NCBI RefSeq assembly: GCF_000711235.1
Contig: NZ_JOMI01000007.1
Span: forward strand, 310,001-374,000
Length of the DNA: 64,000 nt
Direction: 5' to 3'
DNA from: Prevotella sp. 10(H)
Lineage (GTDB): Bacteria > Bacteroidota > Bacteroidia > Bacteroidales > Dysgonomonadaceae
Of the stretch, positions 27,012-36,390 are shown in pieces. Numbering within the stretch: the stretch's first letter is position 1; every line of letters begins with the position of its first letter. A model generated the notes under the pieces. The model saw only the letters and a program-made list of their open reading frames with translations, was not told the origin of the DNA and searched no databases. The position numbers were made by a program, and so were the translations under genes.

Positions 27012-28661
27012 TTATTTTTGAAATATTTCCGGATATTTCCGGATGAAGTATACCGGAGTACAGCTCCATGCATGGCAATAGCTGTTCATCGGATAAAAAT
27101 TGTACGGTGACCTGAACTCATCATTAGGGTCATACACTTCCCAGAATGTATCGGCTCCTTTTTTCAACATACCGCCCCAATAGTTTTCAACCACATTACG
27201 GGCTTCTTCCGGCAAGTCGCTGTTTATCAAAGCCTGTACATAATAGTGATACATGTAAGGCCCTCCCGGATAGCAGGCATTTTCTGTTGTCGGTAACGCT
27301 TTCAACGCTTTTTGTGCCTGTTCCTTCGACGGAACGCCACCGAGAACCATCCATACCTGTGAGGCGTATGATACCTGATCGTTCAGTAAGCCTGTATAGA
27401 ATCCTGTTTTTGGATTATAATAATTCTTCTGGGCGGCTTTTGTCATCTTTTTAATCAGAGCAGGTAATTCGGCTACTTCTTTTTCCCTGTTCAGCAGCTT
27501 GGCAAGTTCGTATGTTTCGCGGAGGGCGAAAATAGATATGCCCTGCAATGGTACTTCACGATGAAAGTTATCTTTCCAGTCGAAGAAAATCCACCATTCG
27601 CGGTTTGCCTGTTCGAAGTCCATCAATCCGTTTTCCTGTACATATTTTTTTACGATATCTATTTGCTTCTTGGCTACAGGCCATAAGTCTTCCGCTGTTT
27701 CCCTGTCGTTGGTCGCTTCCAGATAGTCCTTTAATGAAGAGGTAAACAGAAAGGAATAATCTAGCAGCTTCTGTCCCGATTGCGGATGAGGTTCGGGAAC
27801 TTCAAAAACTGTTCCGTGAAGCCATCCCTCCGGCTGACTAAGTGCAGCAAGCAGATACATACATCTTTTTGTGAGATTGTTTTGTTTGAAAGACTGGTAA
27901 TTGGCTAATGCTTCAAGGTAGAGGTCACCTAGCCAGAGCCGCTGGTCTCTTTTCGGCCCGTCTTCATATACAGTCTGCATGCATTCTTTGAGCGTATTTA
28001 ATCCAACTCTGTCTATATCTTTAAATATCTGAGGCGTTGTGCTTAATAGTGGGGCTGGCGTGGTAGCTGCAGATGTAACAGCATCGCATTTCATATCCGA
28101 GATATTGAAGTCGTAAGACGAGTGCGCCAGTAATTCTATTTTTACATACCTGAACGATAAGCGACGTGGTATAGTGACTGTTGCCGGTAACGTCATCACC
28201 GTCATTATTTCGTCCTGCAGCCACGCACGGCTTAGACTGCCTTCGGGGAAAGGATCGAAAGGTGTCATGATTTCCGCCGGAACCTCACCGAAGGTTAGCT
28301 TAAATCGTAAAGGTGCGTCCGGAGTGTTTTGCAATATACCTACAGAGAAGCTGAAAGTTCCGGTTATATGTTCTCCAAAATCGATTATAGCTGTTTTTTT
28401 AGCTTTAAACGATTCTTTGTACAAGTCTTGTATCGGTGCAGAGCGGACAGCTTTCCATCCCTGAAATGCATCGGCATCTTTTACCATATTCACCTGCTGT
28501 ACAGGTTTTTTCTCAGTCACTATCAGGGTCGGCTTGTTAGTTTCGGCTTTTTCGAGCCACGATACGCGTTTCGACTGATAGATGTCCTGACTGTAAGAGA
28601 ACAGGCTGTATGAAATCAAAGCCAATAGAAGTGTTGTTTTATAAGTGAAAGTATTCTTCAT
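27012..28661 (-). CDS. Alpha-L-rhamnosidase-like (GH78-type) exported protein
   Basis: 549 residues from the ATG at 28661, which begins a clean signal peptide (MKNTFTYKTTLLLALISYSLFSYSQ). An upstream ATG at 28742 would add 27 residues with no signal-like character. A beta-sandwich covers about 40-215. A six-hairpin (alpha/alpha) barrel covers about 225-549, with YEDGPKRDQRLWLGDLYLEA, the GH78 catalytic-region motif (family form DGPKRDRxxWxGD), and EWWIFFDWKD. At about 550 residues it is shorter than classical GH78 enzymes, which usually run 700-1000. The terminal sugar cleaved is uncertain. It sits between the Gfo/Idh/MocA gene and ribokinase. Confidence 0.78.
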   Translation of the reverse strand: MKNTFTYKTTLLLALISYSLFSYSQDIYQSKRVSWLEKAETNKPTLIVTEKKPVQQVNMVKDADAFQGWKAVRSAPIQDLYKESFKAKKTAIIDFGEHITGTFSFSVGILQNTPDAPLRFKLTFGEVPAEIMTPFDPFPEGSLSRAWLQDEIMTVMTLPATVTIPRRLSFRYVKIELLAHSSYDFNISDMKCDAVTSAATTPAPLLSTTPQIFKDIDRVGLNTLKECMQTVYEDGPKRDQRLWLGDLYLEALANYQSFKQNNLTKRCMYLLAALSQPEGWLHGTVFEVPEPHPQSGQKLLDYSFLFTSSLKDYLEATNDRETAEDLWPVAKKQIDIVKKYVQENGLMDFEQANREWWIFFDWKDNFHREVPLQGISIFALRETYELAKLLNREKEVAELPALIKKMTKAAQKNYYNPKTGFYTGLLNDQVSYASQVWMVLGGVPSKEQAQKALKALPTTENACYPGGPYMYHYYVQALINSDLPEEARNVVENYWGGMLKKGADTFWEVYDPNDEFRSPYNFYPMNSYCHAWSCTPVYFIRKYPEIFQK

Positions 28662-28689
28662 GATAATCAGGTTTAAAAAAGAAATAAAA

Positions 28690-28736
28690 GGATGCACCGC
28701 ACATAGCGGGTGTGAATGATTATTGCAGATGCATCC
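28690..28736 (-). promoter_or_regulatory. Inverted repeat in the leader of the rhamnosidase-like gene
   Basis: GGATGCA (28690-28696) pairs with TGCATCC (28730-28736) around a 33-base loop that contains a small CCGC/GCGG hairpin. It lies between the oxidoreductase stop and the ATG at 28661. It could be an mRNA structure or a weak attenuator. No known riboswitch is recognised. Confidence 0.3.
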
Positions 28737-28751
28737 TCTCACTAAAAAATA

Positions 28752-30059
28752 TTATATTTCAGGAAATATCCACGGACTACGGTATGCAGGCCGCAAGTAT
28801 TTATCCGCTTCAGCATTATTGAATGTTTTAGCATTGTCGTCGTATACTAAACGTGCTCCGTCCATCCTTGCCGAAATATTACCCAACTGGGCATATTTGG
28901 CACACAGGCTTCCGTTTTCTATGGTACATGCTGTCTGGGTATTCCGTGTCTTTACACATTCGAGGAAGTTGGAAACATGGTCTTTATGGTCGCGATAATC
29001 CGCTTTCATACTTGTTTTGCCGATTTTGTCTCCTTCGGGGTATACTTCCCAGTCGTCGCGGTTAGCAACCAGTGTTCCATTTGTTCCTTTGAATAAGACG
29101 CCGTAATTTTTGCCATAGGGACCACTTTCTACTCCGGCACTGTTAGACCATGTCATAATGAAATCATCAAAACCGTATGTAACCTGCAACGAGTCGAATG
29201 TTTCATGTGCTCCTTCAGGGAAATAGAATTTACCTCCCGATGCAATTGTATAATTAGGCACAGTTTTCACGTCCATACCCCATAATCCCATGTCCAGCAA
29301 GTGTACTCCCCAGTCGGTCATAAGGCCACCGCCATAGTTCCAGAACATGCGCCATGAGCCATGGAACCGTTGTTGATTGAACGGAAGCTGAGGAGAAGGC
29401 CCCAGCCACATGTCGAAATCTACACCGTCGGGTACGGGAGAGTCGGCGACAGGGGCAGGCATAGCAGCATAATTGAAGTTACCCCATACATTTACCTGTC
29501 CTATTTTTCCCAGACGTCCTGCACGGATATATTCTACCATTTGCTGCCAGTGTTTACTGCTTCGCTGCTGTTGTCCGACCTGAGCGACTGTATTATATTT
29601 TTTAGCCGCTTTTACCATTGCATCGCATTCGGCAATACTGTTGGCTATCGGTTTTTCTACATAGACAGCCTTTCCGGCTGCGCATGCATCTACAAACTGC
29701 AGGCAATGCCAGTGGTCGGGCGTGCCGATAATGACAATATCAACGTCTTTACGTTCCAGCACTTTTCTGTAATCATTATATAACTCGGCTTTTTGCCCGA
29801 AATCTGCTTCCAGTTTAGAGGCTGCATTTGCCAATATATTTTTGTCTACATCGCATAATGCAACGCAACGGACTTCTTTATGAGGCATAAAGTCTGATAA
29901 GTTAGCCCAGCCCATATTCTTGCAACCGATGAGCGCAACATTTATCATATCATTGGCAGAGATATTCGATAGCGTACTGCTGTGTCCTATATTAGGAAGC
30001 ATTGCTCCGACTGCCAGCGCCGAACCTGTTTTTAGGAATGATCTTCTAGAAATACTCAT
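28752..30059 (-). CDS. Tat-exported Gfo/Idh/MocA-family oxidoreductase
   Basis: 435 residues. SRRSFLKTGSALAVGAM at the N-terminus is a Tat signal, so a folded, cofactor-loaded enzyme is exported. The NAD(P) Rossmann domain (about 38-160) begins with VALIGCKNMG and contains CAAGKAVYVEKPIANSIAECDAM, the family's EKP motif. The C-terminal substrate domain (about 170-435) has GGGLMTDWGVHLLDMGLWGM, matching the family's GGG(x)DxGxH block. Relatives oxidise sugar hydroxyls, often at C3. Together with the DUF1080 gene 18 bases upstream it suggests oxidation to a 3-keto glycoside followed by cleavage. Confidence 0.87.
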   Translation of the reverse strand: MSISRRSFLKTGSALAVGAMLPNIGHSSTLSNISANDMINVALIGCKNMGWANLSDFMPHKEVRCVALCDVDKNILANAASKLEADFGQKAELYNDYRKVLERKDVDIVIIGTPDHWHCLQFVDACAAGKAVYVEKPIANSIAECDAMVKAAKKYNTVAQVGQQQRSSKHWQQMVEYIRAGRLGKIGQVNVWGNFNYAAMPAPVADSPVPDGVDFDMWLGPSPQLPFNQQRFHGSWRMFWNYGGGLMTDWGVHLLDMGLWGMDVKTVPNYTIASGGKFYFPEGAHETFDSLQVTYGFDDFIMTWSNSAGVESGPYGKNYGVLFKGTNGTLVANRDDWEVYPEGDKIGKTSMKADYRDHKDHVSNFLECVKTRNTQTACTIENGSLCAKYAQLGNISARMDGARLVYDDNAKTFNNAEADKYLRPAYRSPWIFPEI

Positions 30060-30077
30060 AATTGTGAAATTTTTTGA

Positions 30078-30806
30078 TTATAAATCCCTTATCCAGATAT
30101 TGCGGAATGCTACTTCTGTGCCGTGATCCTGTAGTAAAAGCGGCAGCCTGCCATGAGCGTTATATTCAGGGAAGCCTACATACGGCGTATGCCCTTTGAG
30201 TATATAATTGTTCTGCACCATGATACCATTCAATACGACCGTAATCATAGCCGGGCATTCAAGCTTGCCGCCTGTGCCGAACTTTGGTGCTTTCCAGTAG
30301 ATGTCGTATACCTGCCATTCGCCGTTTTTGGTATAAGCATTGGCTAATGGCGCCTGCTGTTTGTAAATACTTCCGGTCATACCATTTACATAGGTTTCAT
30401 TGTTGTCGATATCCAATACCTGTACTTCGTACTTCGTCTGGATGATGATACCGCTGTTTCCACGGTTTTGTCCGGTGTAATTTTCAGGAGCAGGCGATTT
30501 AAATTCGACATGCAACTGGCAATCACCGAAATATTTCTTCGTGGTGATTGAGCCTGTGCCCGGTACTACAACCATTTCCCCGTTTACTACTTTCCATTTT
30601 GGTGCCTCACCTTTTTCACTTTGCCACATGGAAAGGTCTGTACCGTTAAAAAGGATTATAGCATCGGACGGCGGTTGATTTTTGTCGGCACCCGGTGTTA
30701 CTTTAGGTGGTTTGGGTGTATACCATTCTGTTTGTTCGGGACTCATCTGGGCAAATAAGCCGGTAGCAATTATTGCTACAATTGTCAATAAAGTAAATCG
30801 TTTCAT
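30078..30806 (-). CDS. DUF1080 / 3-keto-disaccharide hydrolase-like secreted protein
   Basis: 242 residues with a Sec signal peptide ending GLFAQ. One jelly-roll domain of the 3-keto-disaccharide hydrolase family (DUF1080) fills residues about 45-242: IILFNGTDLSMWQSEKGEAPKWKVVNGEMVVVPGTGSI, GNSGIIIQTKYEVQVLD and the C-terminal FRNIWIRDL. Family members act on glycosides already oxidised at C3, and the oxidoreductase gene next to it makes such intermediates plausible. The family name rests on few characterised members, so activity is inferred. It begins a subcluster 146 bases after the SusF-like gene. Confidence 0.85.
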   Translation of the reverse strand: MKRFTLLTIVAIIATGLFAQMSPEQTEWYTPKPPKVTPGADKNQPPSDAIILFNGTDLSMWQSEKGEAPKWKVVNGEMVVVPGTGSITTKKYFGDCQLHVEFKSPAPENYTGQNRGNSGIIIQTKYEVQVLDIDNNETYVNGMTGSIYKQQAPLANAYTKNGEWQVYDIYWKAPKFGTGGKLECPAMITVVLNGIMVQNNYILKGHTPYVGFPEYNAHGRLPLLLQDHGTEVAFRNIWIRDL

Positions 30807-30952
30807 ATATGTGTTTTTAATAATGAATTATTCGCTTTTTATACAAGGAGGTAGTCCGGGTATTAGAGATGCTTAAGTTACCATTTGGAATTTATTTTTC
30901 CAAGTATTGTATCTGCTTTTATAAAATACCTCCTGTTAATTTGCATGAATGA

Positions 30953-32062
30953 TTATTGTTTTTCAAACTTTATAGACATGTTTTTTGTATCGAGAGAAAC
31001 TTTATATGTTCCTGCTTCCCTTATCCAGAATTTATTATCGGGATTTCCTCCCGGAATAAGTTTTATCCTTGTTTCCTCGACGCCTGCTCCGCCTACTATC
31101 GGCATCAGATAGTCGCAATCCCAGTTTCCTGTTCCGCTTTCGAGCGGGAATTTAAGTTCTCCTGCTTTCAGTGGACCTTGATAGGTGTATATACCTGCTT
31201 TTTCCATTTTCATAGGGGTAGGAGCAGATATATTCCATTCGGCAGGGGTCGCGCTGCCTATCATATATACGCCATCGTAAGGAAAAGCATCTTTCTCAAA
31301 TTTGATAGACATCTTTTTAGTATCCACCGTAATACGATATCCGCCTTCTTCTTTCAATACCCATTTGTTGTCTATTTTCCCTTTCGATACAAACATCAGG
31401 TTTTTGTCTTTTATGCTTGCTCCGTTCTCTTTCGGCATCAAATAATCACAATCCCAAGACCCTTTCGCTAAAGGCAATTTAAGTTCGCCTGCTTTTAACT
31501 GCCCTGCGAAAATGAATATATAAGGACTCTCGCTGCTCTTACGCATCGGTACAGGATCTTCAATATTCCAGTCGGCCGGAGTAGCGTCGCCTATCATGAA
31601 TATTTCATCACACATCAGGTCGCCTCTTTTGAAATCGATAGTCATCTTATCCGTATCGAGTGTCACGCTATAAATGCCTGCTTTGGATATAACCCATTTA
31701 TTATCGGGATTGCCTTTCGATACGAACATTACGTGCTTACTGTTAATATTTGCACCGTTCTGTATGGGCATCAGATAATTGCAATCCCAGTTACCTGTTC
31801 CGCTTTCGAGAGGGAGTTTCATCTCTCCAGCATTTAGAAATCCGGAGTATGTGAATATATGGGGATTGCTTTCACTTTTGCGCATCGGATAAGGGTTTGT
31901 AATATCCCATCCGGCCGGGGTGGCATCACCAACCATATAGACATTTTCGAAAACTTCTTTTTTGTCGTTCACTCCATCGATATCGATTGTCCCTGCTTTG
32001 GTATAGGCGCTACTGACGGCGATTGTTATCAGTAGAATAGTAAGATATTTAACTGTCTTCAT
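30953..32062 (-). CDS. Three-module SusE/F-type glycan-binding protein lacking a lipobox
   Basis: 369 residues. After the signal peptide (MKTVKYLTILLITIAVSSAYTKA) there are three tandem modules of about 105-110 residues (about 40-150, 150-255, 255-369). Each has the form VYMxGxATPAxWxIxxPxPM, then GELKLPLxxGxWDCDYLMP and NKWxxxxGxYxxxxDTxxMxIxFE, as in the SusF/SusE starch-binding fold. Unlike the two proteins upstream it has no Cys near the signal end and no N-terminal Ig-like SusE domain. It may be secreted or held by partners rather than lipid-anchored. Last of the three SusE/F genes, 21 bases after the second. Confidence 0.82.
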   Translation of the reverse strand: MKTVKYLTILLITIAVSSAYTKAGTIDIDGVNDKKEVFENVYMVGDATPAGWDITNPYPMRKSESNPHIFTYSGFLNAGEMKLPLESGTGNWDCNYLMPIQNGANINSKHVMFVSKGNPDNKWVISKAGIYSVTLDTDKMTIDFKRGDLMCDEIFMIGDATPADWNIEDPVPMRKSSESPYIFIFAGQLKAGELKLPLAKGSWDCDYLMPKENGASIKDKNLMFVSKGKIDNKWVLKEEGGYRITVDTKKMSIKFEKDAFPYDGVYMIGSATPAEWNISAPTPMKMEKAGIYTYQGPLKAGELKFPLESGTGNWDCDYLMPIVGGAGVEETRIKLIPGGNPDNKFWIREAGTYKVSLDTKNMSIKFEKQ

Positions 32063-32083
32063 TTTTTATAATTTAGTTTTTAG

Positions 32084-33307
32084 TTATATCTTTTCAAATT
32101 TGATTTTCATCTCGAATAGGTCTATGGTAACCTTGTATGCACCGGCCGTTTCTATCTTCCATTTTTTGTCGATACTGCCGTCATTCATGGCATCCTGTCC
32201 GCTGATGATCAGAATATCCATCCAATCGGTAGTTATAGGAATCAACGTCTCTTCCGGATTTAGAGGATTATGAGCCAATATGAAATCTGCCAGCCAGTCG
32301 CCTTTTACGGTTGGGAATTTTAATTCACCTTCATGTAGTTCCCCTTCGAATACAAATAGGTTGGGATTTTTTTCATCCTGTACTAATGCTACCATGGCAT
32401 TCATGTCCCATCCTGCAGGGGCAGCGCTTCCTATCGGGTAGATATTTTCCGGTAGTTTATAATTGTTTTCAACGTTGAACTTAAAAGTTTTTTCAACCGG
32501 ATCGCGTGTCAGTTCAGTATTAACTGCTATCACTTTAGCTTCCATTTTTACTAATCCGCCTGCTCTTTTGCTCCATTGGTTTTTCAGCAAATCGGTCAGC
32601 TGCTGATGTGAATAAGCTTTCGAAGTAATATCTTCCAAGGTAACGGCTGATTCAAAGTTATTCCCGGCTATATCAATTATGAGCTTTTGAGAAAAAGAAG
32701 TATTTTCTTCATCTTTTTTATTCACCACTTTCCATGCAAAATCGAGAGCATTTTCATCGCCTTTATCAGCAGTGAGATCGATTCTGGTATCTTCTGCGGG
32801 GCTTTCAATATTGATCTTATAGCCGTTTCTGATAAATAACTTGATTGTAGCCCAAGATGTTTTTGTTTTAGCTCCAACGACACTATTCGTTCCTTTAACC
32901 CGAGCTTCGACTTCGAAATCTTCGTTACTGTTGAGTTTCCAGTGATTCAATACTAAATCGAAAAGCTCTTTATTTGTATAGCTTTTTGTCATCTTATCAC
33001 CGAGACTATCGACTTTTGTCACCGTTTCGAAGTTATTTCCCGCCTTATCCATATCGAAGTTGTAGCTGAAAGTTGAGACGTCAGTGATGTCGTTTTCCAT
33101 TTTCCATGAGAATGTGACGGCTGCTTCATTTTCTTTCTCGCGGTCGATGAATATTTCAGTTTCAGGTTGAGGAGCTGTGAAAGTCAGTTTGAAGTCACCT
33201 TCGATCACCGGATCGACTCTGTATTTATCATCATCGGAGCACGAGAGTCCCATTCCGATAATCAGCGCGGCAGGTAATCCATATAGGAGTTTATATATAT
33301 TTTTCAT
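32084..33307 (-). CDS. SusE-type lipoprotein, two Ig-like domains plus one glycan-binding module
   Basis: 407 residues. Lipoprotein signal ends LSC followed by SDDDK, an acidic stretch typical of surface-exposed Bacteroidota lipoproteins. Residues about 38-160 and 165-285 are two SusE-like Ig domains (TAPQPETEIFIDREKENEAAVTFSWKM; ESPAEDTRIDLTADKGDENALDFAWKV), each containing the DxAGNNFE motif. One C-terminal SusF/E module follows (about 290-407, IYPIGSAAPAGWDMNAMVAL). Probably a surface glycan-binding accessory to the SusCD pair. It lies between two homologues with different module counts. Confidence 0.85.
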   Translation of the reverse strand: MKNIYKLLYGLPAALIIGMGLSCSDDDKYRVDPVIEGDFKLTFTAPQPETEIFIDREKENEAAVTFSWKMENDITDVSTFSYNFDMDKAGNNFETVTKVDSLGDKMTKSYTNKELFDLVLNHWKLNSNEDFEVEARVKGTNSVVGAKTKTSWATIKLFIRNGYKINIESPAEDTRIDLTADKGDENALDFAWKVVNKKDEENTSFSQKLIIDIAGNNFESAVTLEDITSKAYSHQQLTDLLKNQWSKRAGGLVKMEAKVIAVNTELTRDPVEKTFKFNVENNYKLPENIYPIGSAAPAGWDMNAMVALVQDEKNPNLFVFEGELHEGELKFPTVKGDWLADFILAHNPLNPEETLIPITTDWMDILIISGQDAMNDGSIDKKWKIETAGAYKVTIDLFEMKIKFEKI

Positions 33308-33313
33308 AATCTG

Positions 33314-34450
33314 TTACTGTTTTTCAAATTTAATCTTCATCGCTTCTGTATCTACCGTAAGGATGTAATTACCGGCCTGATCGGACGGAATAACCCATTT
33401 GTTGTCAGGGTTTCCTTCAGGTACATACATCATTTCCTGCCACTCGCCTGTTATTGTTGTGCCATTTACAGGAGGCATCAGGTAAGGTATCTCCCAACTA
33501 CCATCCGATTTTACCAAAGGAAGTTTTATCTCTCCTGCATACAGCCATCCTGTATATGTAAAGAGAGTAGGTGCGGAAGGGCTCCAGTCCATAGGTGTAG
33601 AATTTGTTATTGTCCAGCCTGCCGGAGTACAACTACCCACCATAAGGACATTTTCATACGGCATATATTTGTATATAAACGTCATATCTTTCCTGCTAAA
33701 GTACATACCGTAAAGGCCGTCTTTTTCAACAGGGAACATATTGTCCGGCTCTGATTCATCTACCCGTTCTACAATGTCAAATTCTCCATCTCCTTTATTG
33801 AAAGAGGGCAGCATATTATCCTGCGACTGTATCAGTTTAAATTCCCCTTTTTTCAGATTACCTTTCCAACTGTAGAGGCGTCCATTTATCGTTTCGTCTA
33901 TCAGTACTCCCTTTGCCGGATCCATACCTGCAGTTGTTGCCGAACCTACAAGATACAACGGCTTAGGCGGTGTCACATAAGTTTTCACTGTAAAGGGAAC
34001 CACAGCGACTTCTGGTTTAAGATATATTGAAGAATTATTCACGTCAGCAATAATTTTTGCTTCCATACCTGTCGCTTCTCCTGCTTTTATTTTCCACCGA
34101 TCGAGCAACATGTCATTGAGTTCTTCATGAGTATAGCTTTTTGTAAATACACCTTCGCCCATTTTTTCCTTTGGAATAGATGACTGAAAGTTATTATCCG
34201 CTATATCCATCTTGAAATTGTAGGTTAACGTTGTACCCTCTCCTCTGTCATTACCTGTGTTCCAAGTAAAAGTGACAGCAGTTTCATTGGCTTTTTCAGC
34301 GGTGAGTATAATGTCACTTGCTGATGACTCTATTACCAGCGGATTATCTCCCAAACCTGTTCCATTATCGTCATCATCGTCACATGCAACAAATATGTTT
34401 GTTAGCAGCATAACGGCAAGTACCGGAAATATTTTATATATGATTTTCAT
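33314..34450 (-). CDS. SusE/F-type lipoprotein, one Ig-like domain plus two glycan-binding modules
   Basis: 378 residues. Lipoprotein signal ends FVAC followed by DDDDDN, again a surface-export-like acidic tail. A single SusE Ig domain (about 35-160, with DIADNNFQS) precedes two SusF/E modules (about 168-268, LYLVGSATTAGMDPAKG; about 270-378, VLMVGSCTPAGWTITNSTPM). The first module has lost much of the WDCDYLMP core, while the second keeps it as SWEIPYLMP. It follows SusD by 24 bases and would bind the glycan at the cell surface. Confidence 0.85.
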   Translation of the reverse strand: MKIIYKIFPVLAVMLLTNIFVACDDDDDNGTGLGDNPLVIESSASDIILTAEKANETAVTFTWNTGNDRGEGTTLTYNFKMDIADNNFQSSIPKEKMGEGVFTKSYTHEELNDMLLDRWKIKAGEATGMEAKIIADVNNSSIYLKPEVAVVPFTVKTYVTPPKPLYLVGSATTAGMDPAKGVLIDETINGRLYSWKGNLKKGEFKLIQSQDNMLPSFNKGDGEFDIVERVDESEPDNMFPVEKDGLYGMYFSRKDMTFIYKYMPYENVLMVGSCTPAGWTITNSTPMDWSPSAPTLFTYTGWLYAGEIKLPLVKSDGSWEIPYLMPPVNGTTITGEWQEMMYVPEGNPDNKWVIPSDQAGNYILTVDTEAMKIKFEKQ

Positions 34451-34474
34451 ATTCTGCGTTTTTTAGTTTGTTAT

Positions 34475-36379
34475 TTACCAACCCGGTAATTGTCTCAAGT
34501 TAGAATTTTTATCAGTATCGCTCTGAGGTACCGGCATCCAGTAGCTTTTGAACATTCGCTTCTGGTAGATTTTCCTTACAAAGAATGCGTCAGGGTTATT
34601 GTCGTCATCGCTTTTTTCTTTTCCATTGGCATTCATTCCCCAGAAATTATTATTGAGTATTTTATCTGCGGTTTTCCAACGACGGATGTCATCGAAGCGC
34701 AGTGCCGATTCGCAACACAATTCAATTCTGCGTTCTATGCGGATAGCTTCGCGCAGTTCATCCTGATCTTTTGGGGCGGGTATTTCGCCTTCACCATTGC
34801 CATACTGTGGAAGTCCGGCCCTCTCTCTTATCAGGTTTACATATTCGATAGCTTTCTCGGAATAACTTACTTCATTCAATGCTTCAGCAAGGCTCAGGTA
34901 AACTTCCGCCAATCGTACCAGAATAGCAGGGCGGTAAGGGCTTACCTTATTTCGCGGATCGCAATCGGGATGTACTTTCTTACGTGCCAGATAGCCGTTA
35001 CAAGGTGAGTCATGTGTAGGCCCTCCGTCAGGAGAATCTTTATAAAACTGTGTTTCGCGTCCTTCCCTTCTGTACCAGCATCCATTATACAGAACAGATA
35101 CATAGAAACGCGCTTCTCTATTGCAATACATATTGTATGTACCGGCAAGCGTCACCGGATTATTATCAGCATTAGGATCACCTTTCGATTCCGCCCATTT
35201 GGTATCCCGGTATTCGTTGCTTGTAGAAAAACCTTTTTCGATATAGCCCGAAGCTGAATTTATAATAGGTGAGCCATTGGCATTGTATCCTAATATCGGC
35301 CTTAATCCGTTAGACATGAAGAAATCATCGACAAGCAACTGGCTTACACCGACAGCACCTGTTCCGCCTGTACCTCGGGGCTGAGTAACATATTCATATA
35401 GGGAATGGATGCTTTCGGCACGGGCAAACAGGATTTCTTTGTTGCCGTCATTGAATTTTTTGAAAAATACATTCTGGTACGACATGAACGGGTCGATGCT
35501 GCCATCACTCAAATATTCGTAATATAGTTTGTGTCCGTTGTCCAAAGCCATCTTTAGAAGATCTTCATATGCTGTTACGGCCTTTTCCCATTTGGATAAT
35601 TTAAATTCCGAATCGAATACTTTCTCACCTTTACTATTGGTAAAGTTTGCATACATAGGATCCTGATTTCCATTAACCAAAGGACTGGCTGCAAATAGTA
35701 ATAATCTTGCTCTGATAGCGTGGCACATAATAGATGTTGCCCGCCCGTATTTAGTCGTTTCTTCATACATCGGAGGAAGTTCTTTTGCAGCATCTATCAG
35801 CTGTTGATTGATCCATTCAACAGCCTGATCGAAAGTTACCTGTCCTACCATTATTTCTTCTGCCGGGCCGTAGATATCGGTTATCTTGTCGAGAATAGGA
35901 ATAGCACCGTAATATCTGAGGAGAAGATAATGATAGTAAGCTATAAGAAATTTAGCTTCGGCTTTCATATAATTCACCTCTTTCAAGGTAAATAGCTGTG
36001 CCGCATTTGGCTTTGCATTCTGTATGAAAATATGCGCTGCGCGTATTTTTTGCGGTAATATATTCCAGTAATTAGGATTCCAGCTGCTGGATGGATTCCA
36101 GTTGCCTGTCTGATATGAAATAATAGAGATGCCGAACTGTTCCCATCCCGGATTTACCACATAGTCGTCGCCCATGGCTTCAACTCTGTCATAGAGTGAA
36201 TATGGGTCTTCTACCTGATTATATACATTTGCAAGCCATTCTTCGGTTCGGGTTTTGTCACCGAATACCATTTCCAGAGTCAGTTCATCATCCGGGTCTT
36301 TATCCAGAAAGTCGGAACAAGAACTGAAATAAATAAGCCCGAGACTTAATATGATATATCTAAATATTTTTGTATTCAT
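34475..36379 (-). CDS. SusD/RagB-family surface glycan-binding lipoprotein
   Basis: 634 residues. Lipoprotein signal ends FSSC. SusD-like N-terminal region (about 55-230, KAEAKFLIAYYHYLLLRYYGAIPIL) and C-terminal RagB domain (about 300-634, with VRLAEVYLSLAEALNEV and IRIERRIELCCESALRFDDIRRWKTAD) are complete. It lies 11 bases after the SusC stop and forms its lid. With the three SusE/F proteins downstream the locus has five consecutive outer-membrane genes. Confidence 0.95.
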   Translation of the reverse strand: MNTKIFRYIILSLGLIYFSSCSDFLDKDPDDELTLEMVFGDKTRTEEWLANVYNQVEDPYSLYDRVEAMGDDYVVNPGWEQFGISIISYQTGNWNPSSSWNPNYWNILPQKIRAAHIFIQNAKPNAAQLFTLKEVNYMKAEAKFLIAYYHYLLLRYYGAIPILDKITDIYGPAEEIMVGQVTFDQAVEWINQQLIDAAKELPPMYEETTKYGRATSIMCHAIRARLLLFAASPLVNGNQDPMYANFTNSKGEKVFDSEFKLSKWEKAVTAYEDLLKMALDNGHKLYYEYLSDGSIDPFMSYQNVFFKKFNDGNKEILFARAESIHSLYEYVTQPRGTGGTGAVGVSQLLVDDFFMSNGLRPILGYNANGSPIINSASGYIEKGFSTSNEYRDTKWAESKGDPNADNNPVTLAGTYNMYCNREARFYVSVLYNGCWYRREGRETQFYKDSPDGGPTHDSPCNGYLARKKVHPDCDPRNKVSPYRPAILVRLAEVYLSLAEALNEVSYSEKAIEYVNLIRERAGLPQYGNGEGEIPAPKDQDELREAIRIERRIELCCESALRFDDIRRWKTADKILNNNFWGMNANGKEKSDDDNNPDAFFVRKIYQKRMFKSYWMPVPQSDTDKNSNLRQLPGW

Positions 36380-36390
36380 AGTTGTTTTGT

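Noticed and set aside
30847-30932. AGGAGGTA and TACCTCCT inverted repeat in the gap before the DUF1080 gene
   Set aside because: Only 8 bases with a loop of about 70. It is probably a chance pairing, one arm resembling a ribosome binding site.
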